Shown: positions 53,081-62,553, numbered from the stretch's first letter. The stretch is DNA of 64,000 nt from UBA2210 sp036825195 (GCA_036825195.1 DAISYQ010000004.1:78590-142589); one strand, 5' to 3'. The notes: a model not told the origin generated them from the letters alone. Numbers and translations are program-made.

Positions 53081-54313
53081 CTAGAGTGTTTTCTTTTTTG
53101 TATTGACAACCGGTTGCAAAAATAAAGCAGAAACTATGGCTGCAAATGTTGCCATGATACACATTCCAATAACATAATTATACGATCTAGTGACATCGTG
53201 AATCACTCCCGCAAGATAAGGACCGATTGCAACGCCTATCCCTACTAATACTACTATAAAACCAATGATTTCTCCTGCATACTTAAACCCAAAATAGTCT
53301 ACCGGGAAGGCTCCTATAATACCTGCCCATACCCCATAGATTATACCAAAGATGATTGCGAATACAAAAAGCATCCATACTTCTGTTGCAAATAAAAGCC
53401 AGACAAGGGTAACTAATTGACCAATAAACGAAAAAATATAAATATTTTTCCTTCCAAACTTATCCGAGAAATAACCTCCACAAATTCTCCCGAGCAAGCT
53501 GGACCCACCTATGATTCCTGCTATACTTCCTGACATAATCAATGTCATTCCTCGATCTGAGGTCAACATGACGATATGAGTCATAATAGTAAACAAGGCG
53601 ATATCAATGAAGAGCCACGAAAGTGATAATGCCCAGAAAGTTCGTGTCTTGATGGCATCAGCAAGGGTGATATTTAGAGAATCTTGTATCGAGTAATGTG
53701 GAGATTGTTCGTAGGGACTTTTTTTAACAAACATTATAATTGGAATAAAAACAACCCAAGTAGTAATTCCCAAAATAACATATGTATTCCTCCATCCATA
53801 GGACGCAATCAACCAAGCACAAAGGGGATTGAAAACGAGCGCGCCACATCCAATACCGGTGGCCGTAAGACTAATGGCCATCCCTCTTTTTGTTATAAAC
53901 CACCTTGAAACAGTTGCTATTACTGGTGCATAGGTGCAAGCAATTCCCATTGAAAAGAAGACTCCATAGTACACATATAGTTGCCACGCATAATGTACGT
54001 GGCTCATAATGATCATAGAAGATCCAAGGCATATGCCGGCAACGGTCAATATTTTCTGGGGGCCAACTTTATCCAGAGCCCTTCCGGCGAAGAAGGCCAT
54101 AATATTATGTAAGATAGCATAAAAGCTGAAAGCTCCGGATATGAGAGCCCGACTCCATCCGAATTCCGCAGATAGAGGTTTAAAAAAGACTGCAAAAGAA
54201 TATATAAGACCAAACCCGATAAAACAGGCAAAGAAAGAGAGGAGAACAACGATCCATCCATAGTAAAAGATAGAGGATTCTTCAAAAGTGAACATATCCG
54301 ATAATTCACTCAT
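53081..54313 (-). CDS. MFS transporter (oxalate/formate antiporter-like)
   Basis: A 410-residue, 12-helix major facilitator. FFACFIGFGLIYSFAVFFKPLSAEFGWSRALISGAFS (about 24-60) is the opening typical of the OFA/monocarboxylate-like MFS group. The inter-helix signature LGRICGGYFSDKFGRKNIY (about 268-286, pattern) is the conserved G-x-x-x-D-R/K-x-G-R motif. It probably moves an organic anion. It is the last gene of module B in transcription order, 212 bases after the glycerate-kinase-like gene, and may export a product or import a second substrate. Confidence 0.88.
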   Translation of the reverse strand: MSELSDMFTFEESSIFYYGWIVVLLSFFACFIGFGLIYSFAVFFKPLSAEFGWSRALISGAFSFYAILHNIMAFFAGRALDKVGPQKILTVAGICLGSSMIIMSHVHYAWQLYVYYGVFFSMGIACTYAPVIATVSRWFITKRGMAISLTATGIGCGALVFNPLCAWLIASYGWRNTYVILGITTWVVFIPIIMFVKKSPYEQSPHYSIQDSLNITLADAIKTRTFWALSLSWLFIDIALFTIMTHIVMLTSDRGMTLIMSGSIAGIIGGSSLLGRICGGYFSDKFGRKNIYIFSFIGQLVTLVWLLFATEVWMLFVFAIIFGIIYGVWAGIIGAFPVDYFGFKYAGEIIGFIVVLVGIGVAIGPYLAGVIHDVTRSYNYVIGMCIMATFAAIVSALFLQPVVNTKKKTL

Positions 54314-54525
54314 TTATAGTACCATATCTGTTGGATAATTTGTAAGATTTGTTGTCTGCTCACTCATTTCGCTCTTCGGTACGAAATAATAAGAAAGATG
54401 AAGGGGCAACCGTTGAACGGTCCTTTGAGCCATATTTGGCTGGGATCGGATCAACCAACCCCGATCTCCCTAAGTGTTTCGATTTCTATAGTGTTTTTAT
54501 GTCAGTTTATTTAGGCAACCATACA

Positions 54526-55956
54526 TCAATCCGTTACTACGATTAAAGATAGATCACACACATTATTGCCCGGTTCATTAAAGAAGATCGCATCCCCCAG
54601 TTTTATCAAAGCATACGAAGAATCATGATCATGTAAGCATTGAGAAATATCAATATTTTTCTCCATAGTTCTGTGTAATGTGTACCCATCTACAATGCCA
54701 CCGGCAATAGATGTTGGCCCATCAGTTCCGTCTGTTCCTATAGAGGCAATAACAATATTATTGGATTCTTGGATTTTGAGTACGGCGCTTAAAACTGTCT
54801 CTTGATTGCGTCCACCCGATCCATGCTTATTGGGTATGGTAACCGTTTTTTCACCAGAGGTGATCACTACACAAGGCACTTTGAGAGGCCTTCCGTTTTT
54901 GGCTATTTCCTTTGCTATACCGGCAAGCATAATACCGACTTCTTTTGCTTCCCCTTCCAATGTTGTAGAGAGAATCATCGAGTTCAAGCCAAGCATTTTT
55001 TCAGCGGCTGTTTTTGCAGCACATGCACTGGTTTCTGGATTTGCAAGTATGAACGTATGGTAATTAATGCCCATATTTTCATAATCAGTCACCGTCATCG
55101 AACCAAGCAGTGGGTTAAAGTGTAACAATCTGTTCTTTACGCTATACGGGATGTCATTCCATAGTGAGCTTTTCTTTAAGTTATGAATGATTGTGTTTGC
55201 ATCATCAATATCATGATATCCCAAGATGGGTACCGTCGGGCCCCATCCCCAAGTATAACCGTCTTCGGATGTTATGGGATAATTCCATACGTAATCATTG
55301 ACAACGAGATTTATAATTGCAGCAGGATATATGTACTGGGCCAGTCGTCCTCTGCTGAGTTGCGTTATTGCTGCCCTCACCGTATTAATTGTTTTAACAT
55401 CGGCACCAGAATTTAAAAGCAGGTCATTGGTTGCTTGTATGTCTTCCAGATCAATTCCATTGATAGGTAATGTTGTTAAACTGGTACATCCACCTTGAAC
55501 ACAAAAGAATACTAAATCTCTTTTTTGTGCTTTTTTTGATATTTCGAGAATCTTCTTGGCTCCTCTCAGACCAACTTCATCAGGGATTGGATGTCCGCCT
55601 TGAAAGACTTCTATTCTTTGCAACTTTTTGATTCTTTCAAGACCCTTTTCCATAGTACCCATTTTTTTTTCAACAACAATGCCCTGGGTTATTCTATCTC
55701 CGAGGATTTCTTCCAACGCCTGTGCTATTTGTATAACCGCTTTTCCTGCACCTAAAACATAAATATTCTTGATCTCTGACAAATCATACGTCAGAGTATT
55801 TGATATCTTTAAAATATTATCTTCTATTTTTATTAAGTTTTTTGCCAGACAACACGCATCTATTGCTTCCATGGTGGAATCAATAATATCAAGTGCAATT
55901 TTCCGCCCTTTCATATTGCCGTGTGAAAGAAGTTCAGCTCGATTCTTAATTATCAT
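54526..55956 (-). CDS. glycerate-2-kinase-like protein (DUF4147/MOFRL), diverged
   Basis: A 476-residue member of the GK-II (GckA/TtuD) family, whose known enzymes phosphorylate glycerate at the 2-hydroxyl. The N-terminal domain fits (NRAELLSHGN; IYVLGAGKA near 68-76) and the MOFRL tail is well kept (GSGGRNQE near 382-389; GTDGTDGPTSIAGGIVDG near 410-427). The middle active-site region is altered: the usual SGGGSALL reads VQGGCTSLTTLP, the NTVRKHLS-x-KGG block reads NTVRAAITQLSRG (catalytic Lys replaced), and SDV-x-GD-x4-IASGPT reads NDYVWNYPITSEDGY. A different hydroxy acid or chemistry is likely. The start at 55956 matches family N-termini; the frame opens at 56007. Confidence 0.82.
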   Translation of the reverse strand: MIIKNRAELLSHGNMKGRKIALDIIDSTMEAIDACCLAKNLIKIEDNILKISNTLTYDLSEIKNIYVLGAGKAVIQIAQALEEILGDRITQGIVVEKKMGTMEKGLERIKKLQRIEVFQGGHPIPDEVGLRGAKKILEISKKAQKRDLVFFCVQGGCTSLTTLPINGIDLEDIQATNDLLLNSGADVKTINTVRAAITQLSRGRLAQYIYPAAIINLVVNDYVWNYPITSEDGYTWGWGPTVPILGYHDIDDANTIIHNLKKSSLWNDIPYSVKNRLLHFNPLLGSMTVTDYENMGINYHTFILANPETSACAAKTAAEKMLGLNSMILSTTLEGEAKEVGIMLAGIAKEIAKNGRPLKVPCVVITSGEKTVTIPNKHGSGGRNQETVLSAVLKIQESNNIVIASIGTDGTDGPTSIAGGIVDGYTLHRTMEKNIDISQCLHDHDSSYALIKLGDAIFFNEPGNNVCDLSLIVVTD

Positions 55957-56010
55957 GGTATCTTTCTTTTTTTCTGTATTTTTTACTTCTCGTCGAAGCA
56001 GTATCATTAT

Positions 56011-57327
56011 TTAACAACAGGTATGATATTGTTCCAAAGGTAATGTATAGGTATCTGGTATGACAATTATTTTAGCTTTTTTACCCTGCTTTCTGATTGC
56101 GTAATCAAGCCCCTTTTCAATTGACTGTATACATCTCATATTAAGCTTCTGTGCCTCATCTCGTGAAATCCCCTTCGCTCCGGCGAGCACTACTTCGTAG
56201 TCATGACATGTTTTCGCTATATGATTGACATAATATACCAGTGCTTGATATTGGAGGTGTGGCTCCTGCCAAGCTCTTGAAGCCAATAACCACATAAGAT
56301 GTGGATAATCATAATTCAGCAGGTCTTTTGACACGTGCCATCCTGACTCGAGATATTCCTCTGTTGACCAACCTTTTTTGCACGATGCAACGACAACAAT
56401 AGTCCCGTCTTCTTTTAAGCAATTGGACGCTATTCCTAATCCACCCATTGAAGACATAAAATAATCATCTTTGCCAATCCCTGGTGCCATTATGACAATG
56501 TCCGCTAAATGAGGAATTTTCGCTCCCCATACATGTTGATCTCCGTATTCGATACCTTTCAGGCGTGCCTCAAAAGGATCGCCGGCAAATACCTGTAATG
56601 GTTCTCCTTTACTGTTGTAGACAACATTTACTATGAAATCTAAGCCTGCCATACGGGCGCATTCATCAGCGTCATCTCTTAAAGGATTTTTTAAAACACC
56701 TCGTCTGGGATATGAACCCGTGTGGTTATGAATAATGCTCCAGATACCCGAAACTCCGGCCATAATCATCTTTGCGCCGCCAGAATAACCCATATCCCCA
56801 TGGGGGGCGATTCTTCCTATGGTTACTTTAATATCGGCGGCTGCAACGAATCTATTGACAAACAGAGGGGTTCCCAACTGTTCGGTAATGCCTATAAACT
56901 TCAATTCATTAAATTCATAAGCATTATGAGATATTACTTTATAATTTGAGAACACATCACTTCCGACTCTCTCTCTCAGTTTTTCCTGATTCATATACTC
57001 AGGATTATGCATACCATTTGCACACACTAACGTAACATCTTCGTTTCGGATACCCCCTCTTTTCAATTCATCCAAAACAAAAGGCATCATAGTTGAAACA
57101 GGAGTAAGTCTTGTGAAATCATCGAAGAGTAAAGCCACTTTTTTACCGGGAGAAACGATTTCGGACAGTTTCTTTTTTCCTATAGGTGCGGACAAAGCTT
57201 CCTGGGTAAGAGTTGAAACATCTTTAGCAGGAGCAGGATCTTTTCCTTGTAAAACGGTAATGTTTTGATCAGGCAAAGGAATATTTATCGTAACACAGCA
57301 GCCATCGTAGGGAATCTTTAAGTCCAA
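56011..57327 (-). CDS. LarA-family (DUF2088) nickel-pincer enzyme, 2-hydroxyacid racemase-like
   Basis: A 438-residue homologue of lactate racemase LarA, which uses the nickel-pincer nucleotide to racemise or epimerise 2-hydroxy acids. Conserved elements are LLFDDFTRLTP (about 63-73, the DDxTRxTP site), CANGMHNPE (about 97-105, first His), IAPHGDMGYSGGAKMIMAG (about 179-197, with His and the cofactor-bonded Lys) and HNHTGSYPRRG (about 206-216, further His). All cofactor contacts seem present, so it is probably active, but larB, larC and larE for cofactor synthesis are not in the window. A TTG start at 57327 is supported by AAAGGAG 9 bases upstream. It lies next to the kinase-like gene (55 bp) and enolase-like gene. 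Confidence 0.85.
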   Translation of the reverse strand: MDLKIPYDGCCVTINIPLPDQNITVLQGKDPAPAKDVSTLTQEALSAPIGKKKLSEIVSPGKKVALLFDDFTRLTPVSTMMPFVLDELKRGGIRNEDVTLVCANGMHNPEYMNQEKLRERVGSDVFSNYKVISHNAYEFNELKFIGITEQLGTPLFVNRFVAAADIKVTIGRIAPHGDMGYSGGAKMIMAGVSGIWSIIHNHTGSYPRRGVLKNPLRDDADECARMAGLDFIVNVVYNSKGEPLQVFAGDPFEARLKGIEYGDQHVWGAKIPHLADIVIMAPGIGKDDYFMSSMGGLGIASNCLKEDGTIVVVASCKKGWSTEEYLESGWHVSKDLLNYDYPHLMWLLASRAWQEPHLQYQALVYYVNHIAKTCHDYEVVLAGAKGISRDEAQKLNMRCIQSIEKGLDYAIRKQGKKAKIIVIPDTYTLPLEQYHTCC

Positions 57328-57714
57328 TGTCGGGTCTCCTTTGTGAAATAGGTAATTGTGTAGCAATGATAAGGTTTCTTACAAGGATCCCGATAAAATC
57401 CTTTTAGTGAAAAACCAATTCGGTTTTCCGGACTCTACCCCCAAGATCGGATCCTGATTATAGTGTATTTTCAAGCCATTTCCAAACTGATAAAATCGTT
57501 TCTGTGTCATGTACACTCCAGATACATTGGAATATCTGGAGGCACCGTACCGTCTCATCTAGGTATCTTTCAACAGATTGCGTGGTATTTTAAAGCATCG
57601 GAAGATTGCAACAGGATTAAAGGTTAGTATTCCACTGCCCTCAGAACTTGCCAATTCTTCATATATCGGAATTTGGTATAAACTTATTTCAACCAACTGC
57701 ATGGCAATTGAAAA
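57328..57714 (-). other. spacer with 9-bp hairpin between enolase-like and LarA-like genes
   Basis: No gene in 387 bases. CTCCAGATA (57516-57524) and TATCTGGAG (57533-57541) form a perfect 9-bp stem with an eight-base loop, 174 bases after the enolase-like stop. No T run follows on the minus strand. It may be an mRNA stability or processing element, or the boundary of a second promoter. Confidence 0.5.
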
Positions 57715-59010
57715 TTATCTATTGTGTGGTAATACACTTCCATTTTTGTAAACGGCTTTGCCAGCGAGGGAATCACCTATTCTGATAAGCTCATTAACGC
57801 TGCTTTCGCCAGAAGAATATGCCCCAGCTATTTTACCCTGTCCCAAATTTTGTCCGACACAGAGATGAACAAGGTACGGATCCCAAAGTTCACCGGATCG
57901 AGGCGAAACAACTGTACCATAACTCGCCGCCTTTGCGGTCTTAATTGTTTGAAATGTCTCTGTTAAGGTGCCAACTTGATTAGGTTTTACCACAATAGCG
58001 TTTGCGGCTCCCATGACAATTCCCTTTTCAAGCCGTTTTGTATTCGTCACAAAAAGATCATCCCCCAGGATTTGTACCTTATTCCCAATACGTTCGGTTA
58101 GAATTTTCCACCCTTCCCAATCATCTTCGAACAACGGATCTTCAAGACTCACAATCGGATAATCAGCACATAACTTCACAAGCCATTCTATCATTTGGTC
58201 TCTTGAGAAAATCATTTTATTGCAGTCAAGATAATACAATCCATCACGGTACAGTTGATTCGCCGCAATATCTACATGAATGCCAAATTCATCCCAGGGC
58301 TCATAACCTTCATCTGTTATCAGTTGAGTTAAAATCGCAAAAGCTTCCTCGTTCGTATTGAATCGTGCAATCGGGATACCAGCTATTTTTGAATAATGCG
58401 CTGTCCCCTGTCCTGTCTTTGCTGCCATTATCCCACAAAGTTTTTTATATATACCGAGTGTGGAGATATATCCTGCCTTATAATTCTTTGCCTTAAGAGG
58501 GATTAGTGCATATTCTTGGAAATCACAGACCCCCGAAAGAGCCACATAGGCCGGCCCGCCAAACATAACATAAACAAGTGGTAAGGGTATTTCATTACCC
58601 CCTCCAAGATACTCGAATAATTCCATACGTCTCGACTGGGCCGCCGCTTTAGCGCAAGCTATCGAGACTGCTATGATTGTGTTACCACCTAAGTGAGATT
58701 TCCCTTCTGTTCCATCTAACTCTATTAATATATTATCTATATTTTCCTGATCGTAGGCGTTTTGGTTTATCAGTTTCTTGGCAATGATATCATGCACGAC
58801 CCCGATAGCCTTTGTGACACCCTTCCCGTCAAAGTATGATCTATCGCCATCAATCAGATCAAATGATTCGTGTTCTCCCCTTGATGTTCCCCCTGGAGCT
58901 GCGGCCCTTCCAAGGCTCTTGTCATCCAAACCCACATCAACTTCAATCGTCGGCACGCCTTTAGTCGTGAATACTTCTCGTGCGGTTATCTTTTTTATAA
59001 TTCCCTTCAT
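57715..59010 (-). CDS. enolase-family protein with altered active site
   Basis: 431 residues, collinear with bacterial enolases. Kept, by alignment to E. coli enolase from memory: Glu167 (QEY), metal ligands Asp245 (HVDIAA), Glu289 (SLEDPL) and Asp316 (GDDLFVTN), Lys341 (KPNQVGTLTET) and Arg/Ser of SPRSGE. Changed: the SGASTG loop reads GGTSRG; His158 (GGEHAD) is lost (GGPAYVAL); the catalytic acid Glu208 in GDEGG is lost (SKIAG); His369 of SHRSGE is Pro. The Mg site and proton-abstracting Lys remain, but the elimination machinery does not, so it is unlikely to be the glycolytic enolase. It may act on a different 2-phospho or 2-hydroxy acid. Confidence 0.85.
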   Translation of the reverse strand: MKGIIKKITAREVFTTKGVPTIEVDVGLDDKSLGRAAAPGGTSRGEHESFDLIDGDRSYFDGKGVTKAIGVVHDIIAKKLINQNAYDQENIDNILIELDGTEGKSHLGGNTIIAVSIACAKAAAQSRRMELFEYLGGGNEIPLPLVYVMFGGPAYVALSGVCDFQEYALIPLKAKNYKAGYISTLGIYKKLCGIMAAKTGQGTAHYSKIAGIPIARFNTNEEAFAILTQLITDEGYEPWDEFGIHVDIAANQLYRDGLYYLDCNKMIFSRDQMIEWLVKLCADYPIVSLEDPLFEDDWEGWKILTERIGNKVQILGDDLFVTNTKRLEKGIVMGAANAIVVKPNQVGTLTETFQTIKTAKAASYGTVVSPRSGELWDPYLVHLCVGQNLGQGKIAGAYSSGESSVNELIRIGDSLAGKAVYKNGSVLPHNR

Positions 59011-59104
59011 TTATCAATCCCTTTTGAGATTATGACATTACAAAATCCTACTGCCCTGTAATATATGTAATATTGCTATATGCCATATTCGACTACATTC
59101 ATTT

Positions 59105-59146
59105 ACATGGGTAGTGCGGCATCAAATAATGCCGCACTACCCATGT
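59105..59146 (-). terminator. 18-bp perfect hairpin between saccharopine-dehydrogenase-like and enolase-like genes
   Basis: ACATGGGTAGTGCGGCAT (59105-59122) and ATGCCGCACTACCCATGT (59129-59146) pair without mismatch around a six-base loop, 13 bases after the upstream gene's stop. There is no T run, so it is not a canonical terminator; a stabilising or processing hairpin that splits the operon message is more likely. Confidence 0.7.
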
Positions 59147-59158
59147 CATATACTTTTC

Positions 59159-60334
59159 TTACGCAATTGGTTTTGTTACCGTAAGAGTTGAATGCATATT
59201 TCTCTCAGCTAAATATTTCAGGAACAAATCAGTCGGCACGCATCTTTCCGCGGGCATGCATCCCGAGCCTTCTATTTCGCCTTTTCCAAGCATCCGGCAG
59301 GTTATCCCCACAGGAACTCCCACTGAGTACGGCCCTGTTTTCATATTCCATTCTTCACAGGGAGAACACATAACATCAGCTTGAACTATTGTTGTAATTC
59401 CGTCTTTTACCCCTTTTCCATCAACTCTGAGGCATTTGTAGTCCTGAGGTTTTCCTGTTGGTTTTGGAAATGTTTCAGCCAAAGCAACGAAGAAATCCTT
59501 GGGACTAATCTCCATACCTTTCACATTGATAGGATCTGTCTTACCAAAGCCCAACCCTGCTAAAAAGCGCAGTTTTGGTTCAAAGTCACCCGGCAGACCT
59601 AACTTAAAACTCATATGTTGGATACCTTTCGATTTGAAGCTTTCCGGAACACTCGCTTCTTCCGAGTGGATGGTTGCAAAACATGTCATTGTCCCAACGG
59701 GCTCTGGAAAGTCAATTACTTCCGGTTGTGAAAAGGCAGGTTTCTCTTTCCAGTCTCCATCCTCAAAAATGTAGCAGGGGTCATTAAATTCCTGTAAAAG
59801 TGTCCCTGTATTATACGGTACCGTAAGCGGGAAATCGGACTTTGCATAATTAGCAATACCATCACGCAGGTAGAGGTATTCTATTGTATCCAATTGATCT
59901 GCTACTACCCTTGACAAAACATTTGTTATCCCTGGAGCACTCCCCATACCCAGAACAGCAGTCAGTCCTTTTGCCTTCCATTTGTCATGCTCAAGCACCT
60001 GCTTCCGGTAAAAATGAAACAATCCGCCCATGTCTGTGTAATGGCATCCCTCGTCATAACAGGCAGCCATGATCTGAAGGGTAAAAAAATGACCAATACT
60101 ATTGGAACATACATCACATCCTCTAATTGCTGCTCGTAGAGCAGCCGCATCCGTGGCATCAACGGTTTTGATTGATGTCTTATTTTCCCCCCAATCCCTT
60201 GATCTTTGCTCAAGGACTGGTTTAAATTTTTCAAGATCTGCAAGTACTACCTCCGTAACTTCGGGTGATGTACACAAATCGCGCATTGTTCCCTGTGCCT
60301 GAATTCCGGCAGCTCCTACAATCACAACTTTCAT
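59159..60334 (-). CDS. saccharopine-dehydrogenase-like NAD(P) oxidoreductase
   Basis: A 391-residue protein with an N-terminal Rossmann domain, VVIVGAAGIQAQGTMRDL (3-20), and the SDH-type second domain: CSNSIGHFFTLQIMAACYDEGCHYTDMGG (about 79-107, pattern), VLGMGSAPGITNVLSR (about 128-143). Members act on saccharopine, carboxynorspermidine, lysine-ketoglutarate adducts or unknown keto/amino acids. Here it sits directly after the TRAP genes and before the enolase-like gene, pointing to a catabolic step on the imported compound. ATG 60334 is chosen for ACGGAGGTATTAACC upstream. Confidence 0.85.
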   Translation of the reverse strand: MKVVIVGAAGIQAQGTMRDLCTSPEVTEVVLADLEKFKPVLEQRSRDWGENKTSIKTVDATDAAALRAAIRGCDVCSNSIGHFFTLQIMAACYDEGCHYTDMGGLFHFYRKQVLEHDKWKAKGLTAVLGMGSAPGITNVLSRVVADQLDTIEYLYLRDGIANYAKSDFPLTVPYNTGTLLQEFNDPCYIFEDGDWKEKPAFSQPEVIDFPEPVGTMTCFATIHSEEASVPESFKSKGIQHMSFKLGLPGDFEPKLRFLAGLGFGKTDPINVKGMEISPKDFFVALAETFPKPTGKPQDYKCLRVDGKGVKDGITTIVQADVMCSPCEEWNMKTGPYSVGVPVGITCRMLGKGEIEGSGCMPAERCVPTDLFLKYLAERNMHSTLTVTKPIA

Positions 60335-60500
60335 GGTTAATACCTCCGTACCTTCTTTTAAATAAAACACTTCCGTGTTTTGTTATAACTTACATCTTAA
60401 TCGAATCATACTATTCGAGTGAAGATGTCAACTATCTAATTTTATATATAACAAGTACATTGTATCCTTTTTACCGTCATATCTCCGTACGTACATGACA

Positions 60501-60520
60501 ATCTACTGCCGACAGTAGAT
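60501..60520 (-). other. 8-bp hairpin between dctM and the saccharopine-dehydrogenase-like gene
   Basis: ATCTACTG (60501-60508) and CAGTAGAT (60513-60520) pair perfectly around CCGA, 40 bases after the dctM stop. It is one of four strong intercistronic hairpins in module B. No T run. Confidence 0.5.
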
Positions 60521-60560
60521 CTCCCAAGTGTAGAAGTTCATTATCCATACATTTTCACAA

Positions 60561-61874
60561 CTATGTTGCAGGAAACAATAGGTTAGGCAGCCAAAGAATA
60601 ATCTCAGGAAAAACCATCATAAGAATCAAGCCTGTTGTTTCAACCATAACAAAGAATATAACTGATCGATAAATGTCAGCCATCGTAATATTAGGTGGAA
60701 CAACCGCCTTTATATAGAAAAGATTGTACCCAAATGGCGGAGTCATATATCCGATCTCCATCTGTACAATAAATAAAATACCGAACCATAGGGGATCAAA
60801 ACCAAGAGCTTTAATTATGGGCAACATAATAGGAATGGTTATCAGCATGATTCCCGTTGAACTCATAGCCATAGCAAAGAAGAAAATTATGAGTTGGAAA
60901 AAGATCATAACACCCCATCTTCCCGCAGGAAGATGTTGTACCAAATTCTGTATAATATGTATGGACCCCATTCCCTGGAATATCGCGCTTAAACAGTATG
61001 CGCCGAAAATAAGCCACATGATCATAGCCGATATCTTAAAGGCCTTGCCGCAGGCCTGATAAATCAAAGATATGTTAAGCTTTTTCCATGCAGCTATAAT
61101 GCTGGCCAGGACACCAATCGATGCGGCTTCAGTCGGTGAAGCGATCCCCGCGACGATTGATCCAAGGACAGCAATAATAATCAAAGCAGGAAGTATGATG
61201 GCTTTCAATGCCCTGAATTTATCTTCCCAAGTCCCGCGTTCCTCCTTTGGTAAAGCTGGGGCAAGATTCTTTTGGAAATACGACCTTGTTAATATGTAAA
61301 CCGAATCAAGCGCAAGCAAAAGCAACGTAGGGATGACACCGCCAGCAAACATTCTCCCGACAGATTCTCCGGCAATCAATGCGTATATGATCATATCAAC
61401 ACTGGGGGGCATAAGAATCCCCCATCCACCCCCCGAATTTATGCAGCCAATGGCCAGTTCTTTCTGATATCCTCTTTTGAGCATTGAAGGAAGAGCAATA
61501 GCTGCCATCGTAACGGTAGCCGTCCCGCTTATACCGCACATTGCGGAAAAAACTGTGCAGATGATCACTGTTCCAACGGCGAGCCCCCCCCGTACACCAC
61601 CGAACCAGAGGTACATCATTTCATACATATCATCCGCTATTCCTGAACGTTCCAAGATCATGGCCATGAGAACAAATAGTGGAATTGCAATGAGAATAAA
61701 CGAATCGCTCGCTCCCCAGGCTTGAGCCGCAGCCATGTACAATCCTTGAGGGCCCCAAAATATCAGGATGAAGAGCATTGCTGTCCCGCCAAGGGCAAAA
61801 CCAACGGGAAGACCCAGAAAGATCAATCCAAAAAGACACACGAATAATGCAACAGTCCACATCTCAATAGGCAT
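60561..61874 (-). CDS. dctM: TRAP transporter large permease (DctM), system 2
   Basis: A 437-residue membrane protein of about 12 helices. FLGLPVGFALGGTAML (19-34), FVLMAMILERSGIADDMYE (about 66-84), MCGISGTATVTMAAIALP (about 112-129) and GWGILMPPSVDMIIYALI (about 149-166) are DctM landmarks; TPPFGYNLFYIKAV near the C-terminus is typical of the mannitol/chloroaromatic-type subgroup. It is encoded 21 bases after dctQ. Confidence 0.93.
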   Translation of the reverse strand: MPIEMWTVALFVCLFGLIFLGLPVGFALGGTAMLFILIFWGPQGLYMAAAQAWGASDSFILIAIPLFVLMAMILERSGIADDMYEMMYLWFGGVRGGLAVGTVIICTVFSAMCGISGTATVTMAAIALPSMLKRGYQKELAIGCINSGGGWGILMPPSVDMIIYALIAGESVGRMFAGGVIPTLLLLALDSVYILTRSYFQKNLAPALPKEERGTWEDKFRALKAIILPALIIIAVLGSIVAGIASPTEAASIGVLASIIAAWKKLNISLIYQACGKAFKISAMIMWLIFGAYCLSAIFQGMGSIHIIQNLVQHLPAGRWGVMIFFQLIIFFFAMAMSSTGIMLITIPIMLPIIKALGFDPLWFGILFIVQMEIGYMTPPFGYNLFYIKAVVPPNITMADIYRSVIFFVMVETTGLILMMVFPEIILWLPNLLFPAT

Positions 61875-61895
61875 AAAAACTACTCCTGATGTTCA

Positions 61896-62441
61896 CTAGA
61901 AAGATTTTAGAATATGGTCTTCAGATTCCGATGAATCATTATCCTTTTCTCGAAGATTCAATACGTCTTCAATCAGATTGCAAATTCCCTGTAGCATCAG
62001 GAGGGTGGCACCGATTGGTACTGCAAACTTAATGGGAAAAACGATCGGATCCCAGACAGAACCTGTTCTTTCAAATTTCATTAATGAATCACATGCAAAT
62101 TCAAAACCGAAATATGCCATCGCACCTATAAACAACAAGAAAAAAGGGAATGTTAAAATATCAATCAATAATCTTCCTTTTCGTGAAAATTTTGAATAGA
62201 AGATATCAACCCCGATGTGCCCTCTTTCCTGTAAAAGATGGCCCGCCGCAAGAAAAGTACATATCGCGAATAAAAACTGGGTTGTTTCAAATGACCAGAT
62301 TGTTGGCTTGTTAAAAACTGATCGCATAAATACCTCGATAAAAACTACAACACAAATAGCTAATATAAGTGGGTACAGTAACTTTCCAATCCATTTATTC
62401 AACAAGTTTATAAATTCTATACTTTTCCTCAGCAAATGCAT
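61896..62441 (-). CDS. dctQ: TRAP transporter small permease (DctQ), system 2
   Basis: A 181-residue four-helix subunit. LILAICVVVFIEVFMRSVFNKPTIWSFE (about 25-52, pattern), ERGHIGVDIFYSKFS (about 71-85) and FPIKFAVPIGATLLMLQGI (about 145-163) match the family. Its start is AAGGGTGAATAC-ATG. A 15-bp hairpin (62554-62594) separates it from dctP. Confidence 0.9.
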   Translation of the reverse strand: MHLLRKSIEFINLLNKWIGKLLYPLILAICVVVFIEVFMRSVFNKPTIWSFETTQFLFAICTFLAAGHLLQERGHIGVDIFYSKFSRKGRLLIDILTFPFFLLFIGAMAYFGFEFACDSLMKFERTGSVWDPIVFPIKFAVPIGATLLMLQGICNLIEDVLNLREKDNDSSESEDHILKSF

Positions 62442-62553
62442 GTATTCACCCTTTTAGAAACTAACCCCTTTGAAAGTCTGCTGTTTTCCAAGACCATATA
62501 TTTATACAAACAATTTTTGAATTGGATGTAAAAAAACTCAAATGGATAATCAA

